From Planctomycetota bacterium (GTDB taxonomy: Bacteria > Planctomycetota > Planctomycetia > Pirellulales > Pirellulaceae), in contig VGZC01000022.1 in the NCBI GenBank assembly GCA_016872725.1, positions 16,749 to 80,748 of the forward strand: a stretch of DNA of 64,000 bases, read 5' to 3'. A program made the position numbers and the translations under genes. The notes under the pieces are model-generated. The model was not told where the DNA came from, did no database searches, and saw nothing but the letters and a program-made list of their open reading frames with translations. This document shows positions 1-11,133 of the stretch, piece by piece; position 1 is the first letter of the stretch, and the number at the start of each line of letters is the position of its first letter.

Positions 1-139
1 TGACCGAAACGGTCCATCCGCATCCGACGCTGAGCGAGACGGTCATGAATGCGGGCGAAGTCTATTTGGGATCGGCCATCGAGATCCACAAGCCTCGACG
101 CGAATCGGCCGCCAATTCGAATGCGGAGACCGGTCACTG

Positions 140-140
<1 letters not shown>
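1..140 (+). CDS. lpdA: Dihydrolipoamide dehydrogenase (E3), 3' end only
   Basis: Reading from base 3, the last 45 codons of a gene run into the edge of the window and stop with TGA at 138-140. The peptide contains HPHPTLSET followed by VMNAGEVYLG, which matches the conserved C-terminal end of flavoprotein dihydrolipoamide dehydrogenases, where the His of HPHPTLSE is the catalytic base. E3 re-oxidises the lipoyl groups of the pyruvate dehydrogenase complex with NAD+. The stop codon overlaps the aceE start (TGATG), so the two genes are translationally coupled. The FAD and NAD domains lie outside the window. Identification rests on the short C-terminal motif and the adjacent aceE-aceF genes. Confidence 0.85.
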
Positions 141-2875
<2,735 letters not shown>

Positions 2876-2890
2876 ACGAAATCGAATTCT

Positions 2891-4291
2891 GTGAGTCTCC
2901 GCATGGCGATGGAAATCCGATTGCCGCAGCTCGGCGATGGAATCGAGTCGGCCGACATCCTTGAAGTGCTGGTGAAGGAGGGCGATGCCGTCTCGGAGGA
3001 TCAAGGCGTCGTCGAGATCGAAACCGACAAGGCGACCGTTCAGGTTCCGGCCGGTCGTGCGGGGACGGTAGCCAAGGTCCACGTCACCCCGGGCCAGTCG
3101 ATCCGCATCGGCACCTTGCTCGTAACGATGGAATCGCCCGCATCGGTCGCTCCATCGGCCACGATTCCCGCGCCCTCGGCCGACTGTCCGGCCGCGGCGC
3201 GCGTCGAGGCGGCGGTACGGAAGCCGTCTCCCGCGTCATCGAACGCCCCCGCGCCGCTCCATCGTCCGGCCGAACCGCCTTCATCGGCGGGACCAACGCC
3301 TTCCTCGCCTCCGCCGAAGGCCGCGCGGCATGAAACGCCGGTTGCCCAGGCGACCGGGAATCCGCTTCCTGGGCCACAACCGCCCGCCGCGGCCGCCGAT
3401 ACTCGACCGATCGTGCCCGCGGGGCCGGCCGTACGGCGGTTCGCTCGGGAACTGGGCGTGGACTTGCGACGCGTGACGGGAACAGGAGCGGGAGGAAGGA
3501 TCACGCGCGACGATCTGCTGGCGGTCGTCCGAAGCGATACGCGGGCCGCCTCGAAGAGTGCGGCGCCTGGTTCCACGCGTGACGCGTGGGGCGTCGTTCG
3601 CATCGAGCGCCTCTCGAAGGTCCGGCGCACGATCGCGGAGAAGATGCGTGCTTCGTGGAGCCAAGTCGCTCGCGTCACGAATTTCGACGATGCCGACGTC
3701 ACCGAGCTCGAACAGATCCGCCAGGCCAGCAAGGGCGATTACGCGAAGATCGGAATCAAGCTCACCACGCTCCCGTTCGCGCTCAAGGCGGTCGCCATGG
3801 CGCTCAAGGCCCATCCCACGATCAACGCATCGATCGACATCGAAAACGATCAACTCATCCTGAAGGAGTACGTGCACCTGGGCATCGCGGTCGACACGGA
3901 CCGCGGGTTGATCGTACCCGTGCTTCGCGACGCCGACGCGCTTTCGATTTCGGAAATCGCGAGGGGGGTCGGCGCCTTGTCCGAACGGGTCCGGGGCGGG
4001 GAGTTCTCGGTCGAGGACCTGAGGGGCGGGACATTCACGGTCAGCAACCTCGGGGCCGTCGGCGGAACCTATTCCACGCCGATCGTCAATGTCCCGGAAG
4101 TCGCCATCCTGCTCCTGGGCAAATCGCGCCAAATGCCCGTGGTCCGCCATGACGCGATCGTACGGCGATTGATGATGCCGCTGAGCCTCTCGTACGACCA
4201 TCGGTTGGTGGACGGCGCGGCGGCCGCGCGGTTCCTGAACGACGTGATCGGTTACCTCGAAAACCCGAGCCGCCTGCTGCTCGTTCCCTGA
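2891..4291 (+). CDS. aceF: Dihydrolipoamide acetyltransferase (E2) of pyruvate dehydrogenase
   Basis: A 466-residue E2 core protein that transfers the acetyl group from lipoamide to CoA. One lipoyl domain occupies about residues 7-85, with the lipoylated lysine in ETDKA at residue 47. A Pro/Ala/Ser-rich linker follows. The peripheral subunit-binding domain starts near 179 (RRFARELGVDL). The catalytic domain ends with the HxxxDG motif in YDHRLVDG near 436. I used the GTG at 2891. An in-frame ATG at 2903 or 2909 would also begin just before the lipoyl domain and cannot be excluded. It lies 15 bases after aceE and is probably co-transcribed. Having one lipoyl domain, not three, is common outside enterobacteria. 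Confidence 0.95.
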   Translation: MSLRMAMEIRLPQLGDGIESADILEVLVKEGDAVSEDQGVVEIETDKATVQVPAGRAGTVAKVHVTPGQSIRIGTLLVTMESPASVAPSATIPAPSADCPAAARVEAAVRKPSPASSNAPAPLHRPAEPPSSAGPTPSSPPPKAARHETPVAQATGNPLPGPQPPAAAADTRPIVPAGPAVRRFARELGVDLRRVTGTGAGGRITRDDLLAVVRSDTRAASKSAAPGSTRDAWGVVRIERLSKVRRTIAEKMRASWSQVARVTNFDDADVTELEQIRQASKGDYAKIGIKLTTLPFALKAVAMALKAHPTINASIDIENDQLILKEYVHLGIAVDTDRGLIVPVLRDADALSISEIARGVGALSERVRGGEFSVEDLRGGTFTVSNLGAVGGTYSTPIVNVPEVAILLLGKSRQMPVVRHDAIVRRLMMPLSLSYDHRLVDGAAAARFLNDVIGYLENPSRLLLVP

Positions 4292-4325
4292 GCCATGGGT
4301 GGCCGACGGGCCTCGCGGCGGGTTC

Positions 4326-5063
4326 TCACGGGGAACCCGCGAGGACGGCGCGCACGACGTGGTATCCCGTTCCGAAAACCGCGGCGTCGACGATCGCATG
4401 GCTGATCCAGGAGGGAACGAGCAATCCCTCACGTTCGAAAAGCCACGCCCAGAACGCGCCGCCGACGGCGACTCCCCCCGAGAAGACGTACGTCAGCGGC
4501 GATGACCAGCCGAAATACTGGGCGAGCAGAATGACGTGGTGCGCCATGAATCCGACGCTCGAAACGACGATCGCCGCCGGAAGGCTCCACCGGACTCGAC
4601 ACGCCCGGAAGACGAACCAACGCCAGTAGTACTCTTCCAGGAGCGAATGGGCCAGCGAGTAGAAAACGCCGAGCGCCGCGAATCGCGCGGGGGTCGCCAG
4701 CCCTAGGCCTTCGACCTTGAGCCGGATCTTCTCGGCCGGAACGTCGAACGCGCCGGACGGTTCGAGCACGAACGCGTAGAGGATGCCGATCGCCGCGCCG
4801 ACAGCGATTCCAAATGCGACGCCGATCGCGATCGGCATCGGTCTCCATCGCGGTCGGCCGATCCGCTCCCCGAGGACGCCGAGGCACCAGACGGCGGGCA
4901 AGCCGAACTGGATCGTCTTTCCGACCGTGAATGCCGTTTGTTGCAGGGCGGCCGGGGCCTCCCGGAGCAAGACGAAATAAACCCACGTCACAAGCGATGG
5001 GAAGGCGAGTGCCGTGACGAGGAGCCGGGCGGGAAACGGCCGTGCGCGCTGCGGTGCGGTCAT
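4326..5063 (-). CDS. CPBP (CAAX/bacteriocin-processing) family intramembrane protease
   Basis: A 245-residue polytopic membrane protein. The family hallmarks are in the right order: EEYYWRW near residue 142 (the EExxxR motif with catalytic glutamates), AHHVI near 172 and SHAIVD near 221, the last two carrying presumed metal-binding histidines. At least six hydrophobic segments are apparent. CPBP proteases cleave within or near the membrane, and the substrate here cannot be predicted. The ATG at 5063 follows a very short leader and diverges from the amidohydrolase gene. A longer in-frame reading upstream has no hydrophobic or family-like sequence, so it was discarded. The gene converges on aceF with a 34-base gap. 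Confidence 0.85.
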   Translation of the reverse strand: MTAPQRARPFPARLLVTALAFPSLVTWVYFVLLREAPAALQQTAFTVGKTIQFGLPAVWCLGVLGERIGRPRWRPMPIAIGVAFGIAVGAAIGILYAFVLEPSGAFDVPAEKIRLKVEGLGLATPARFAALGVFYSLAHSLLEEYYWRWFVFRACRVRWSLPAAIVVSSVGFMAHHVILLAQYFGWSSPLTYVFSGGVAVGGAFWAWLFEREGLLVPSWISHAIVDAAVFGTGYHVVRAVLAGSP

Positions 5064-5098
5064 GTCGACATGGTAGTGCGGCGCGTTCCGAATGCAAC

Positions 5099-5104
5099 TA
5101 TAAT
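5099..5104 (+). promoter_or_regulatory. Consensus -10 element upstream of the amidohydrolase gene
   Basis: A perfect TATAAT stands 53 bases before the GTG start of the amidohydrolase in an otherwise GC-rich spacer. I see no good -35 hexamer at 16-18 bases. The expected start site is near 5111, giving a leader of about 47 nt. Confidence 0.5.
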
Positions 5105-5157
5105 CCGCCGGTCCGCGAAGAGCCGCGGTCCATCGAGGGAATTCCAAGGAGCCGATC

Positions 5158-6723
5158 GTGATCGACTTGCTGCTCCGGAACGCCACGGTCATCGACGGAA
5201 CGGGCTCGGACGGATTCCCGGCGGATGTCGCCGTCGAAGGCGGGCGCATCGCCCGTGTCGGCCGTATCGAGGGTGTCGAGGCGACACGCACGATCGAAGC
5301 GGCGGGGCGGATCATCACGCCGGGGTTCATCGATGTCCACACGCACAGCGACGGTCCGCTTCTGCGGCAGGCGAATTTCGCCGCCAAGACGAGCCAGGGG
5401 TTCACGACCGAACTGCTGATGCTCGACGGAATCGCCTATGCGCCGGTCTCCGCCGAGAACTGGCGCGAGTGGTTCGTCTACCTGCGCGCGCTCGACGGAT
5501 TGCGGCTCGACGATTACCGCGGATGGACGACGATCGAAGACTACATGCGGTGCGTCGACGGCGCGACGGCCCAGAACGCGCTGCCGCTGGTCGCCTACGG
5601 TAACGTGCGCGCGCTCGTCCTCGGCTTCGGCCCCGGGCCGATCGACGATTACCAGTCGATGCTGGTTTCGGGCGAAGTCGCTCGAGGCATGCGCGCGGGC
5701 GCCGCCGGCCTATCGACCGGACTCGACTACCTCGCCCAGTGGCACGCGACGACGGACGAATTGGTCGACGCGTGCCGAGCGATCGCGCCGTTTTCGGGAA
5801 TCTACGTGACGCACGTCCGGTACAAGCGGGGCCTGCGCCGAGCGCTCGACGAGGCGGTCGACATCGCGCGGCGCGCGGATGTGCCGCTCCACCTTTCCCA
5901 CCTCAAGGCGGTCGGCGACATGTCGGCCGACGACCTGTTTGAGTTCCTCGGGAAGTGCGAGCGCGAGGTCGACGTCAGTTTCGACCTCTATCCATACCAG
6001 AGCGGCTCGACCATGCTGCACTTCATGCTTCCCTACGAAGTTTGGTGCGACGGTCCGCTCGCGACCCTCCCCAAACTCGCCGATCCCCAAGTCCGGCGAC
6101 GGGTGGCCGAGGGCCTTCAGCGGCACCGGGTGCAACTGGATCGGATCCGCATCGCATGGGTGACGACGGCGGACAACAAGATCCATCAAGGCCGAACCGT
6201 CGCTCAGTATGTTGCCGATACGGGCCGGTCGCCGGCCGACGCTTTGTGCGATCTGCTCATCGAGGAACGGCTCGCCGTGCTTGCGGTCTTCGTCGAGGGA
6301 GACGATGAAGCGGCCTTTCCGCTCCTGGAGCACGATCGGTTCATGCTCGGTTCCGACGGCATTTTTTTCGCCGAGAGCGCGGCGCATCCGCGCGTGTGCG
6401 GATCGGCGACGCGACTCCTCCAGCGGGCCGTCCAAGGGCGGACGCGCCGATCGCTCGGCGGGATCATCCACCGTATGACGCAATTCCCCGCCGAACGGTT
6501 CGGATTGACGGAGCGGGGCGTAGTGCGGGCCGGGTATTGGGCCGATCTGGTCGTGTGGAATCCCGAACAAGTCGCCGATCGGGCCACGTACGAGAATCCG
6601 AATCGGATGAGCGCGGGGATCGACTTCGTGTTGGTGAACGGGACTCCGGTCGTGGACAACGGAGCGGTGATCGAATTCCAGAACGGAGGCGCGCCCGGCC
6701 GACGCCTTTGGTTCCGCGCCTAG
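5158..6723 (+). CDS. Amidohydrolase of the D-aminoacylase (N-acyl-D-amino-acid deacylase) family
   Basis: A 521-residue metal-dependent amidohydrolase. The N-terminal beta-sandwich begins LLLRNATVIDGTG. The first metal-binding strand is GFIDVHTHSD near residues 55-64, a further histidine pair is in HLSHLKAVG near 245, and the conserved late aspartate is in LGSDGI near 398. This set fits D-aminoacylases and dihydroorotase-like hydrolases. The probable reaction is removal of an acyl group from an N-acyl-D-amino acid or a related cyclic amide, but the substrate is not shown by the sequence. GTG at 5158 is preceded by AAGGAG at a good distance. The stop codon overlaps the stop of the convergent lipoprotein gene. 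Confidence 0.88.
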   Translation: MIDLLLRNATVIDGTGSDGFPADVAVEGGRIARVGRIEGVEATRTIEAAGRIITPGFIDVHTHSDGPLLRQANFAAKTSQGFTTELLMLDGIAYAPVSAENWREWFVYLRALDGLRLDDYRGWTTIEDYMRCVDGATAQNALPLVAYGNVRALVLGFGPGPIDDYQSMLVSGEVARGMRAGAAGLSTGLDYLAQWHATTDELVDACRAIAPFSGIYVTHVRYKRGLRRALDEAVDIARRADVPLHLSHLKAVGDMSADDLFEFLGKCEREVDVSFDLYPYQSGSTMLHFMLPYEVWCDGPLATLPKLADPQVRRRVAEGLQRHRVQLDRIRIAWVTTADNKIHQGRTVAQYVADTGRSPADALCDLLIEERLAVLAVFVEGDDEAAFPLLEHDRFMLGSDGIFFAESAAHPRVCGSATRLLQRAVQGRTRRSLGGIIHRMTQFPAERFGLTERGVVRAGYWADLVVWNPEQVADRATYENPNRMSAGIDFVLVNGTPVVDNGAVIEFQNGGAPGRRLWFRA

Positions 6724-7034
6724 TGATCGGCTCCCGCGCCGGCGCTTTCTCCGCCGTCGAACGTCATGTCGACGTCGTCGGCAGGGGGCTCGGCGTCCAT
6801 CCCGGCCGGTGCGCCTTCGCCATCGATCGGCGACGCGTCGATCGGTCCCGCCTCGATGAAGGTCGCGTCACCCTCGTCGAACCGCGATCCCGCTCGGCCG
6901 AACGTCGGATGCGATCGTTGGGTGGCGCCGCCCCAGTACGAATAGGCGTCGTCGTCGCCGGGCGGGCAGATCGCGCAGCCGGATGCGGCAAGCGTCAGGA
7001 CGATGGTCCACGGTAGGCAGCGAACGTTGCGCAT
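6720..7034 (-). CDS. Small secreted lipoprotein, function unknown
   Basis: A 104-residue protein with a positively charged start (MRNVR), a hydrophobic stretch and a lipobox, LAASGC, so it should be lipidated on the cysteine near residue 20. The mature part is rich in Asp, Glu, Gly and Ala and contains CPPGDDDAYSYWGG, a style I associate with small planctomycete lipoproteins. I recognise no domain. Its TAG stop shares bases with the stop of the convergent amidohydrolase gene. It diverges from the Nramp-like gene. It could help anchor envelope material, but that is only a guess. Confidence 0.72.
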   Translation of the reverse strand: MRNVRCLPWTIVLTLAASGCAICPPGDDDAYSYWGGATQRSHPTFGRAGSRFDEGDATFIEAGPIDASPIDGEGAPAGMDAEPPADDVDMTFDGGESAGAGADH

Positions 7035-7198
7035 GCGCCGAATCCTTTTCGCGCTTCCTTGGAGCGGGGAGCGTGGGCTCCCGCCGCCGGCGCGCGGGTA
7101 TCGCGAGACGCCCTGAATCCAGGAATGCCATTACATTCGGCTCTTTTCGGGCGGCGACTTTAGGAGGACTTTTCCGGATGCGCGGATCGTGCGGGCTC

Positions 7199-7228
7199 TT
7201 GCTTCGCGGGTCGGCGGCGCAGTACGGT
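7199..7228 (+). promoter_or_regulatory. Possible promoter of the Nramp-like gene
   Basis: TTGCTT at 7199-7204 and TACGGT at 7223-7228 are separated by 18 bases and stand about 38 bases before the ATG. The -10 element is only a partial match, so this is tentative. Confidence 0.3.
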
Positions 7229-7265
7229 ACCAACGCGGAACCCCAACCCACGAAAGGCGGCCCGC

Positions 7266-8870
7266 ATGCAAGCCGGTATTCAAGCCGCGGCTCCGGTATC
7301 GACCATCGAAAGCGCGCCTCGCGACGTGCTCGGCATTCTAAGCCGGTTGGGGCCCGGCCTGATCATCGCGGGTTCGATCGTCGGATCGGGCGAACTGATC
7401 GCGACGACGAAAACGGGCGCGGCCGCCGGCTTTTCGCTCCTTTGGCTCATCCTGCTCGGATGCGTCATCAAGGTGTTCGTTCAGGTCGAATTCGGCCGGT
7501 ATTCCGTCGTGACGGGCATGACGACGATGGACGGACTCAATCAAGTCCCCGGACCGCGGCTGGGGCGCGGCAATTGGCTCGTCTGGTTTTGGTTCATCAT
7601 GTTTCTCGGAAGCATGGGCCAGCTCGGAGGCATTGTGGGAAGCGTGGGCCAGGCGATGGCGATCAGCATTCCGCTGACCGCCGCGGGGCGCGAGTTCAAT
7701 GCGCACCTCGACGCCGTCACCGAATCGCAGGTCGCCCGCGCCGAACTGCGGAGGCTGCGCGACCTCGATGCGAACGCGGACGGGAACTGGGACGACGGCT
7801 CGGACCGCCGGCGGATTCTCGGCGACGCGATCGAACGGCATGAGCGGTACGTCAAGTCGCATGCGACTCCGCCCAAACCGTACGACGCCTATCTGTGGGC
7901 CGTGCTGATTACGGGCTTCACGAGCGTCCTGCTCGTGCTCGGCCGCTATAACCTCATCCAAAACGCATCGACGGCCATGGTGGCCGGGTTCACGTTGGTG
8001 ACCGTCATCACGGTCGGCATGCTGCAATCGGACGCGGCATGGGCCGTGACGTGGAGCGAGATGGCGCACGGAATGAGCTTCCGTCTGCCGGCCGCGGTCG
8101 CCGGAGGATCCGATGGTTTTTCCGCGATCGGCATGGCGCTCGCCGCGTTCGGGATCATCGGAGTCGGTGCGAGCGAACTGGTCGCCTATCCGTACTGGTG
8201 CCTCGAAAAGGGCTACGCGCGATTCACCGGACCGAGGAACGACTCGGCGGAATGGGCCGACCGCGCGCGGGGTTGGATGCGCGTCATGCGATGGGACACG
8301 TGGTGTTCGATGGTCATCTACACGTTCGCGACGCTCGCATTCTATCTGTTGGGCGCCGCCATACTGGGTCGGACGGGCCTGAACCCTTCCAAGGACGACC
8401 TGATCCGAACGCTCGCCGTCATGTACGAACCGGTATTCGGGAAATACGCGGCCGTGCTCTTCCTGTTCGGCGCGCTTGCCGTGCTCTATTCAACGTTCTT
8501 CGTTGCGAATGCCGGCCTGGCGCGTGTGCTGTCCGATGCGCTGCGCGTCCTGGGTTTCGTGCCGGATTCGCACGCGGACCACCTTCGAAGGGTCCGATGG
8601 CTGAGCGGATCATTGCCGGTGGTCTGCCTCGTCATGTACATCGCCGTCCGGCAGCCCGCGTTGCTTGTGCTGATCAGCGGCGTCCTTCAGGCCGTCATGC
8701 TTCCGATGCTCTCGGCCGCCGCGTTGTTCTTCCGATATCGGCGCATCGATCCGCGCATCGCGCCGAGCCGTTTGTGGGACGTGCTCCTCTGGTTGTCGGC
8801 GATCGGCATGACGATCACCGGCGGTTGGGCCTTTGTTGAATCGGTGCAATCGGCCCTTGGGTCGCGCTAG
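7266..8870 (+). CDS. Nramp-family-like divalent metal or solute transporter
   Basis: A 534-residue membrane protein with about eleven hydrophobic segments and the overall Nramp (LeuT-fold) pattern. TM1 reads GSIVGSGELIATTKTGA where classical Mn/Fe Nramps carry the metal-binding DPGN motif, and TM6 reads GASELVAYPYW in place of MPH. The aspartate, asparagine and methionine that coordinate metal in MntH are therefore absent. A polar insertion after TM3 (about residues 135-200) contains an Asp/Asn-rich stretch near 167-182 that resembles an EF-hand loop. The substrate is unknown. Nramp relatives with altered motifs transport other ions or solutes. The ATG is preceded by AAAGG. Confidence 0.8.
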   Translation: MQAGIQAAAPVSTIESAPRDVLGILSRLGPGLIIAGSIVGSGELIATTKTGAAAGFSLLWLILLGCVIKVFVQVEFGRYSVVTGMTTMDGLNQVPGPRLGRGNWLVWFWFIMFLGSMGQLGGIVGSVGQAMAISIPLTAAGREFNAHLDAVTESQVARAELRRLRDLDANADGNWDDGSDRRRILGDAIERHERYVKSHATPPKPYDAYLWAVLITGFTSVLLVLGRYNLIQNASTAMVAGFTLVTVITVGMLQSDAAWAVTWSEMAHGMSFRLPAAVAGGSDGFSAIGMALAAFGIIGVGASELVAYPYWCLEKGYARFTGPRNDSAEWADRARGWMRVMRWDTWCSMVIYTFATLAFYLLGAAILGRTGLNPSKDDLIRTLAVMYEPVFGKYAAVLFLFGALAVLYSTFFVANAGLARVLSDALRVLGFVPDSHADHLRRVRWLSGSLPVVCLVMYIAVRQPALLVLISGVLQAVMLPMLSAAALFFRYRRIDPRIAPSRLWDVLLWLSAIGMTITGGWAFVESVQSALGSR

Positions 8871-8905
8871 GCGCCCGCGTGGGAGGGCGGGAGTCCGCGC
8901 CCGAA

Positions 8906-9703
8906 CTACCCGGCGCGCGATCGAAGGCCAGGCGGCGGTACGGCGCGCGGGAGTTCGCGGATCTGGTCAATCACCGGGATCCCCGGAGGGGCCTGGGGGA
9001 CATCGACTCCGAGGCACCGCATGCCGGCCGCGACGGCCCCTTGAAGGCGGGCGGGCCGGGAACTCACGAAGAGGATCGATGAGGGACTGACACCCAGTCG
9101 CACCAACGCCGCTTGCCAGACGTTGTCCGTCGCCGATCGAGCCAGGTCGCGTGACGCGAGGATTTCCTGAAAACAGTCGTCGATCCCCATCCGGCGAACT
9201 TGATCCCGTACCGTCGAGCCGTCATAGGCGCAGCACGCGAAGAGGCTCATTTTCCATCCCTGAGCGGACACGCGCAGGAGGGCCGTGCGAACGCCCGGAA
9301 ACGCGCGGGGGGACGCGTCGAGCACGCGGCGTCGGGAAACGGCCGCCGCGCAAAGCTCCGCGACGTGGCACGGCGCGAGTCCCGCGCCGCGAAGGAACTC
9401 CCGAACGGCTTCCTCAAACGAAACGTGTCCGCAATGGACGCGGTCCGCGAACTCGGCGTTCCAAGTCGATGTGAACCGATCGAACGACGCATCCCGTCCG
9501 AGCGGATCCCGCAAGAGCCGATAGAGCCAACGGATCCAGACCGTGTCATCGTGAATGACGCCCCCGTAGTCGACAAGCATCGAGGTGGGCGACGCGCCGG
9601 AACCGGAACCGGGATCGAGGGCCGCTCCGGGGAACCCATCGTCCGATTGGGGATTGCCGATCGGTCGTGGATCAGCCGGAACGTGCGTCGGCGGGATCGT
9701 CAC
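8906..9703 (-). CDS. HAD-superfamily-like protein with altered catalytic motifs
   Basis: A 265-residue protein with the HAD phosphatase layout: motif I DYGGVIHD near residue 44, a helical cap, motif II around SLFACCA, and motif IV followed by GAVAAGM. Motif I keeps the nucleophilic aspartate. Motif III, normally a lysine in KP.P..Y, reads RSATDNVW, and motif IV, normally DD or D..D, reads VSSR. Loss of both acidic motif IV residues suggests a weak or inactive phosphatase. The first 40 residues are Pro/Gly-rich and unconserved. I chose the GTG at 9703 because GAGG precedes it. A shorter form from the ATG at 9580 is possible. Confidence 0.7.
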   Translation of the reverse strand: MTIPPTHVPADPRPIGNPQSDDGFPGAALDPGSGSGASPTSMLVDYGGVIHDDTVWIRWLYRLLRDPLGRDASFDRFTSTWNAEFADRVHCGHVSFEEAVREFLRGAGLAPCHVAELCAAAVSRRRVLDASPRAFPGVRTALLRVSAQGWKMSLFACCAYDGSTVRDQVRRMGIDDCFQEILASRDLARSATDNVWQAALVRLGVSPSSILFVSSRPARLQGAVAAGMRCLGVDVPQAPPGIPVIDQIRELPRAVPPPGLRSRAG

Positions 9704-9784
9704 AACCGGTGCCTCGCGTGGGAGATTCCAGAATGCCGTCGATGGCTCGATGCCCCGTTCATCACGAAGCGCCGAGCGGGCGGG

Positions 9785-9814
9785 AGTCTAGTCGGGGGAT
9801 CCGACCGCCGTCAA
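9785..9814 (-). promoter_or_regulatory. Sigma70-type promoter for the HAD-like gene
   Basis: On the minus strand TTGACG (9814-9809) and TAGACT (9790-9785) are separated by 18 bases. The expected transcription start is near 9778, giving a leader of about 75 nt before the GTG. The rest of the 314-base divergent spacer (9704-10017) shows no ORF that looks real. Confidence 0.5.
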
Positions 9815-9920
9815 TGGAGACCGGGCGGGATGGAGAAACGGGGAAGAGCCGGACTCGCGCGCGATCCGAACGACGATCATGATTCGAGATCTCGGATGAA
9901 ATGGGCCTCGAGGCCCCGCA

Positions 9921-9949
9921 TTGCGTCCAGGCCCGAGATGTTCCATATT
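9921..9949 (+). promoter_or_regulatory. Possible promoter of mqnD
   Basis: TTGCGT (9921-9926) and CATATT (9944-9949) are separated by 17 bases and lie about 70 bases before the mqnD ATG. Both hexamers are partial matches. Confidence 0.38.
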
Positions 9950-10017
9950 GCGGACCGCGCGGCGAACCCTGCCCGCCGCGATCGGTTTGTCCTTGCCTTG
10001 CACCGGAAACCGCCTCG

Positions 10018-10881
10018 ATGCCCGACGCCCGACAACGCATCCGCGTGGGTCACAGCCCGGATCCCGATGACGCGTTCATGTTCCATGCGCTCGCGTGCGA
10101 CAAGATCGCGACCGGCCGGTATCGTTTCGAGCACGAATTGGTCGACATTGAAACGCTCAACCGACGCGCCTTCCAGGGTGAACTGGAATTGACCGCGCTG
10201 AGTCTCCACGCCTACGCATACCTGACGGACAAATACCTGCTCTGTTCGTGCGGCGCCAGCATGGGCGATGGGTACGGTCCGATGGTTGTGACGCGCGAGC
10301 CGACGACGGTCGACCGACTCCGCGACCAGCCGATCGCCGTTCCGGGCACGTTGACGACCGCGTTCCTTGCACTGTCCCTGTGTATCGGCAAGGATTTCCG
10401 GCACGTGGTCGTTCCGTTCGATCGGATTCTCGACGCCGTGCGCGACGGATCGTATCAAGGCCAACCGGTCGGCTCGGGGTTGGTGATCCATGAGGGGCAA
10501 CTGACCTACGCGCGGCAGCGGTTGCATCTCGTGGTCGACCTGGGAGTTTGGTGGCTGGGCCGGACCGGCTTGCCGCTGCCGCTCGGCGCGAACGGCATCC
10601 GGAAAGACCTCGGCGAGCCGGCGATCGGCGACGTCAACCGGTTATTGCGCGAGAGCATCGATTTTGGACTCGCCCACCGTCCCGAGGCGCTCGCTTACGC
10701 GGCCCGTTTTGGGCGCGATTTGGACGATGCGCGAACCGACACGTTCGTCGGAATGTACGTCAACGAGTGGACGCGGGCTTTTGGGGCGAGGGGCCGCGAG
10801 GCGGTCGGCGAGCTCCTTCGGCTGGGCTTTGAGGCGGGCATCCTGCCCAAGCGGGTCTCGGCCGAATTCGTAGGCGAGTGA
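10018..10881 (+). CDS. mqnD: 1,4-dihydroxy-6-naphthoate synthase (futalosine pathway of menaquinone synthesis)
   Basis: A 287-residue protein of the MqnA/MqnD family (periplasmic-binding-protein fold). It starts with the typical GHSPDPDDAFMF sequence and contains LSLHAYAY, the GDGYGP substrate loop, and the late LGANGIRKDLG segment typical of MqnD. MqnD cleaves cyclic de-hypoxanthine futalosine to 1,4-dihydroxy-6-naphthoate, so this organism should make menaquinone by the futalosine route and not the o-succinylbenzoate route. No other mqn gene is in the window. An in-frame ATG upstream at 9901 was rejected because the added residues are Cys/Pro-rich and unlike the family. Confidence 0.88.
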   Translation: MPDARQRIRVGHSPDPDDAFMFHALACDKIATGRYRFEHELVDIETLNRRAFQGELELTALSLHAYAYLTDKYLLCSCGASMGDGYGPMVVTREPTTVDRLRDQPIAVPGTLTTAFLALSLCIGKDFRHVVVPFDRILDAVRDGSYQGQPVGSGLVIHEGQLTYARQRLHLVVDLGVWWLGRTGLPLPLGANGIRKDLGEPAIGDVNRLLRESIDFGLAHRPEALAYAARFGRDLDDARTDTFVGMYVNEWTRAFGARGREAVGELLRLGFEAGILPKRVSAEFVGE

Positions 10882-11133
10882 TCGACGGAGGCCGCCGGCC
10901 CGCGGCGAACGGTCGGGTTGGGGCCGGACGGCCCGCGAACAATCGAACGTCCCGTCGAGAACCGGACCCGCGGCACTCGCCGGACCGCGTCGGATTTTCT
11001 AGAATCGGCGAAAGCAATCGCGGCGCGCGGCGGGGCAACGGACCCGGCCGTCGGCATTCCGGGATTCGAGTCGCCGCTATCCGTTGGACTTCAAGCCTTT
11101 TTTTCCTCGGGCGGAAGGGACTGTTGCAGAGCC

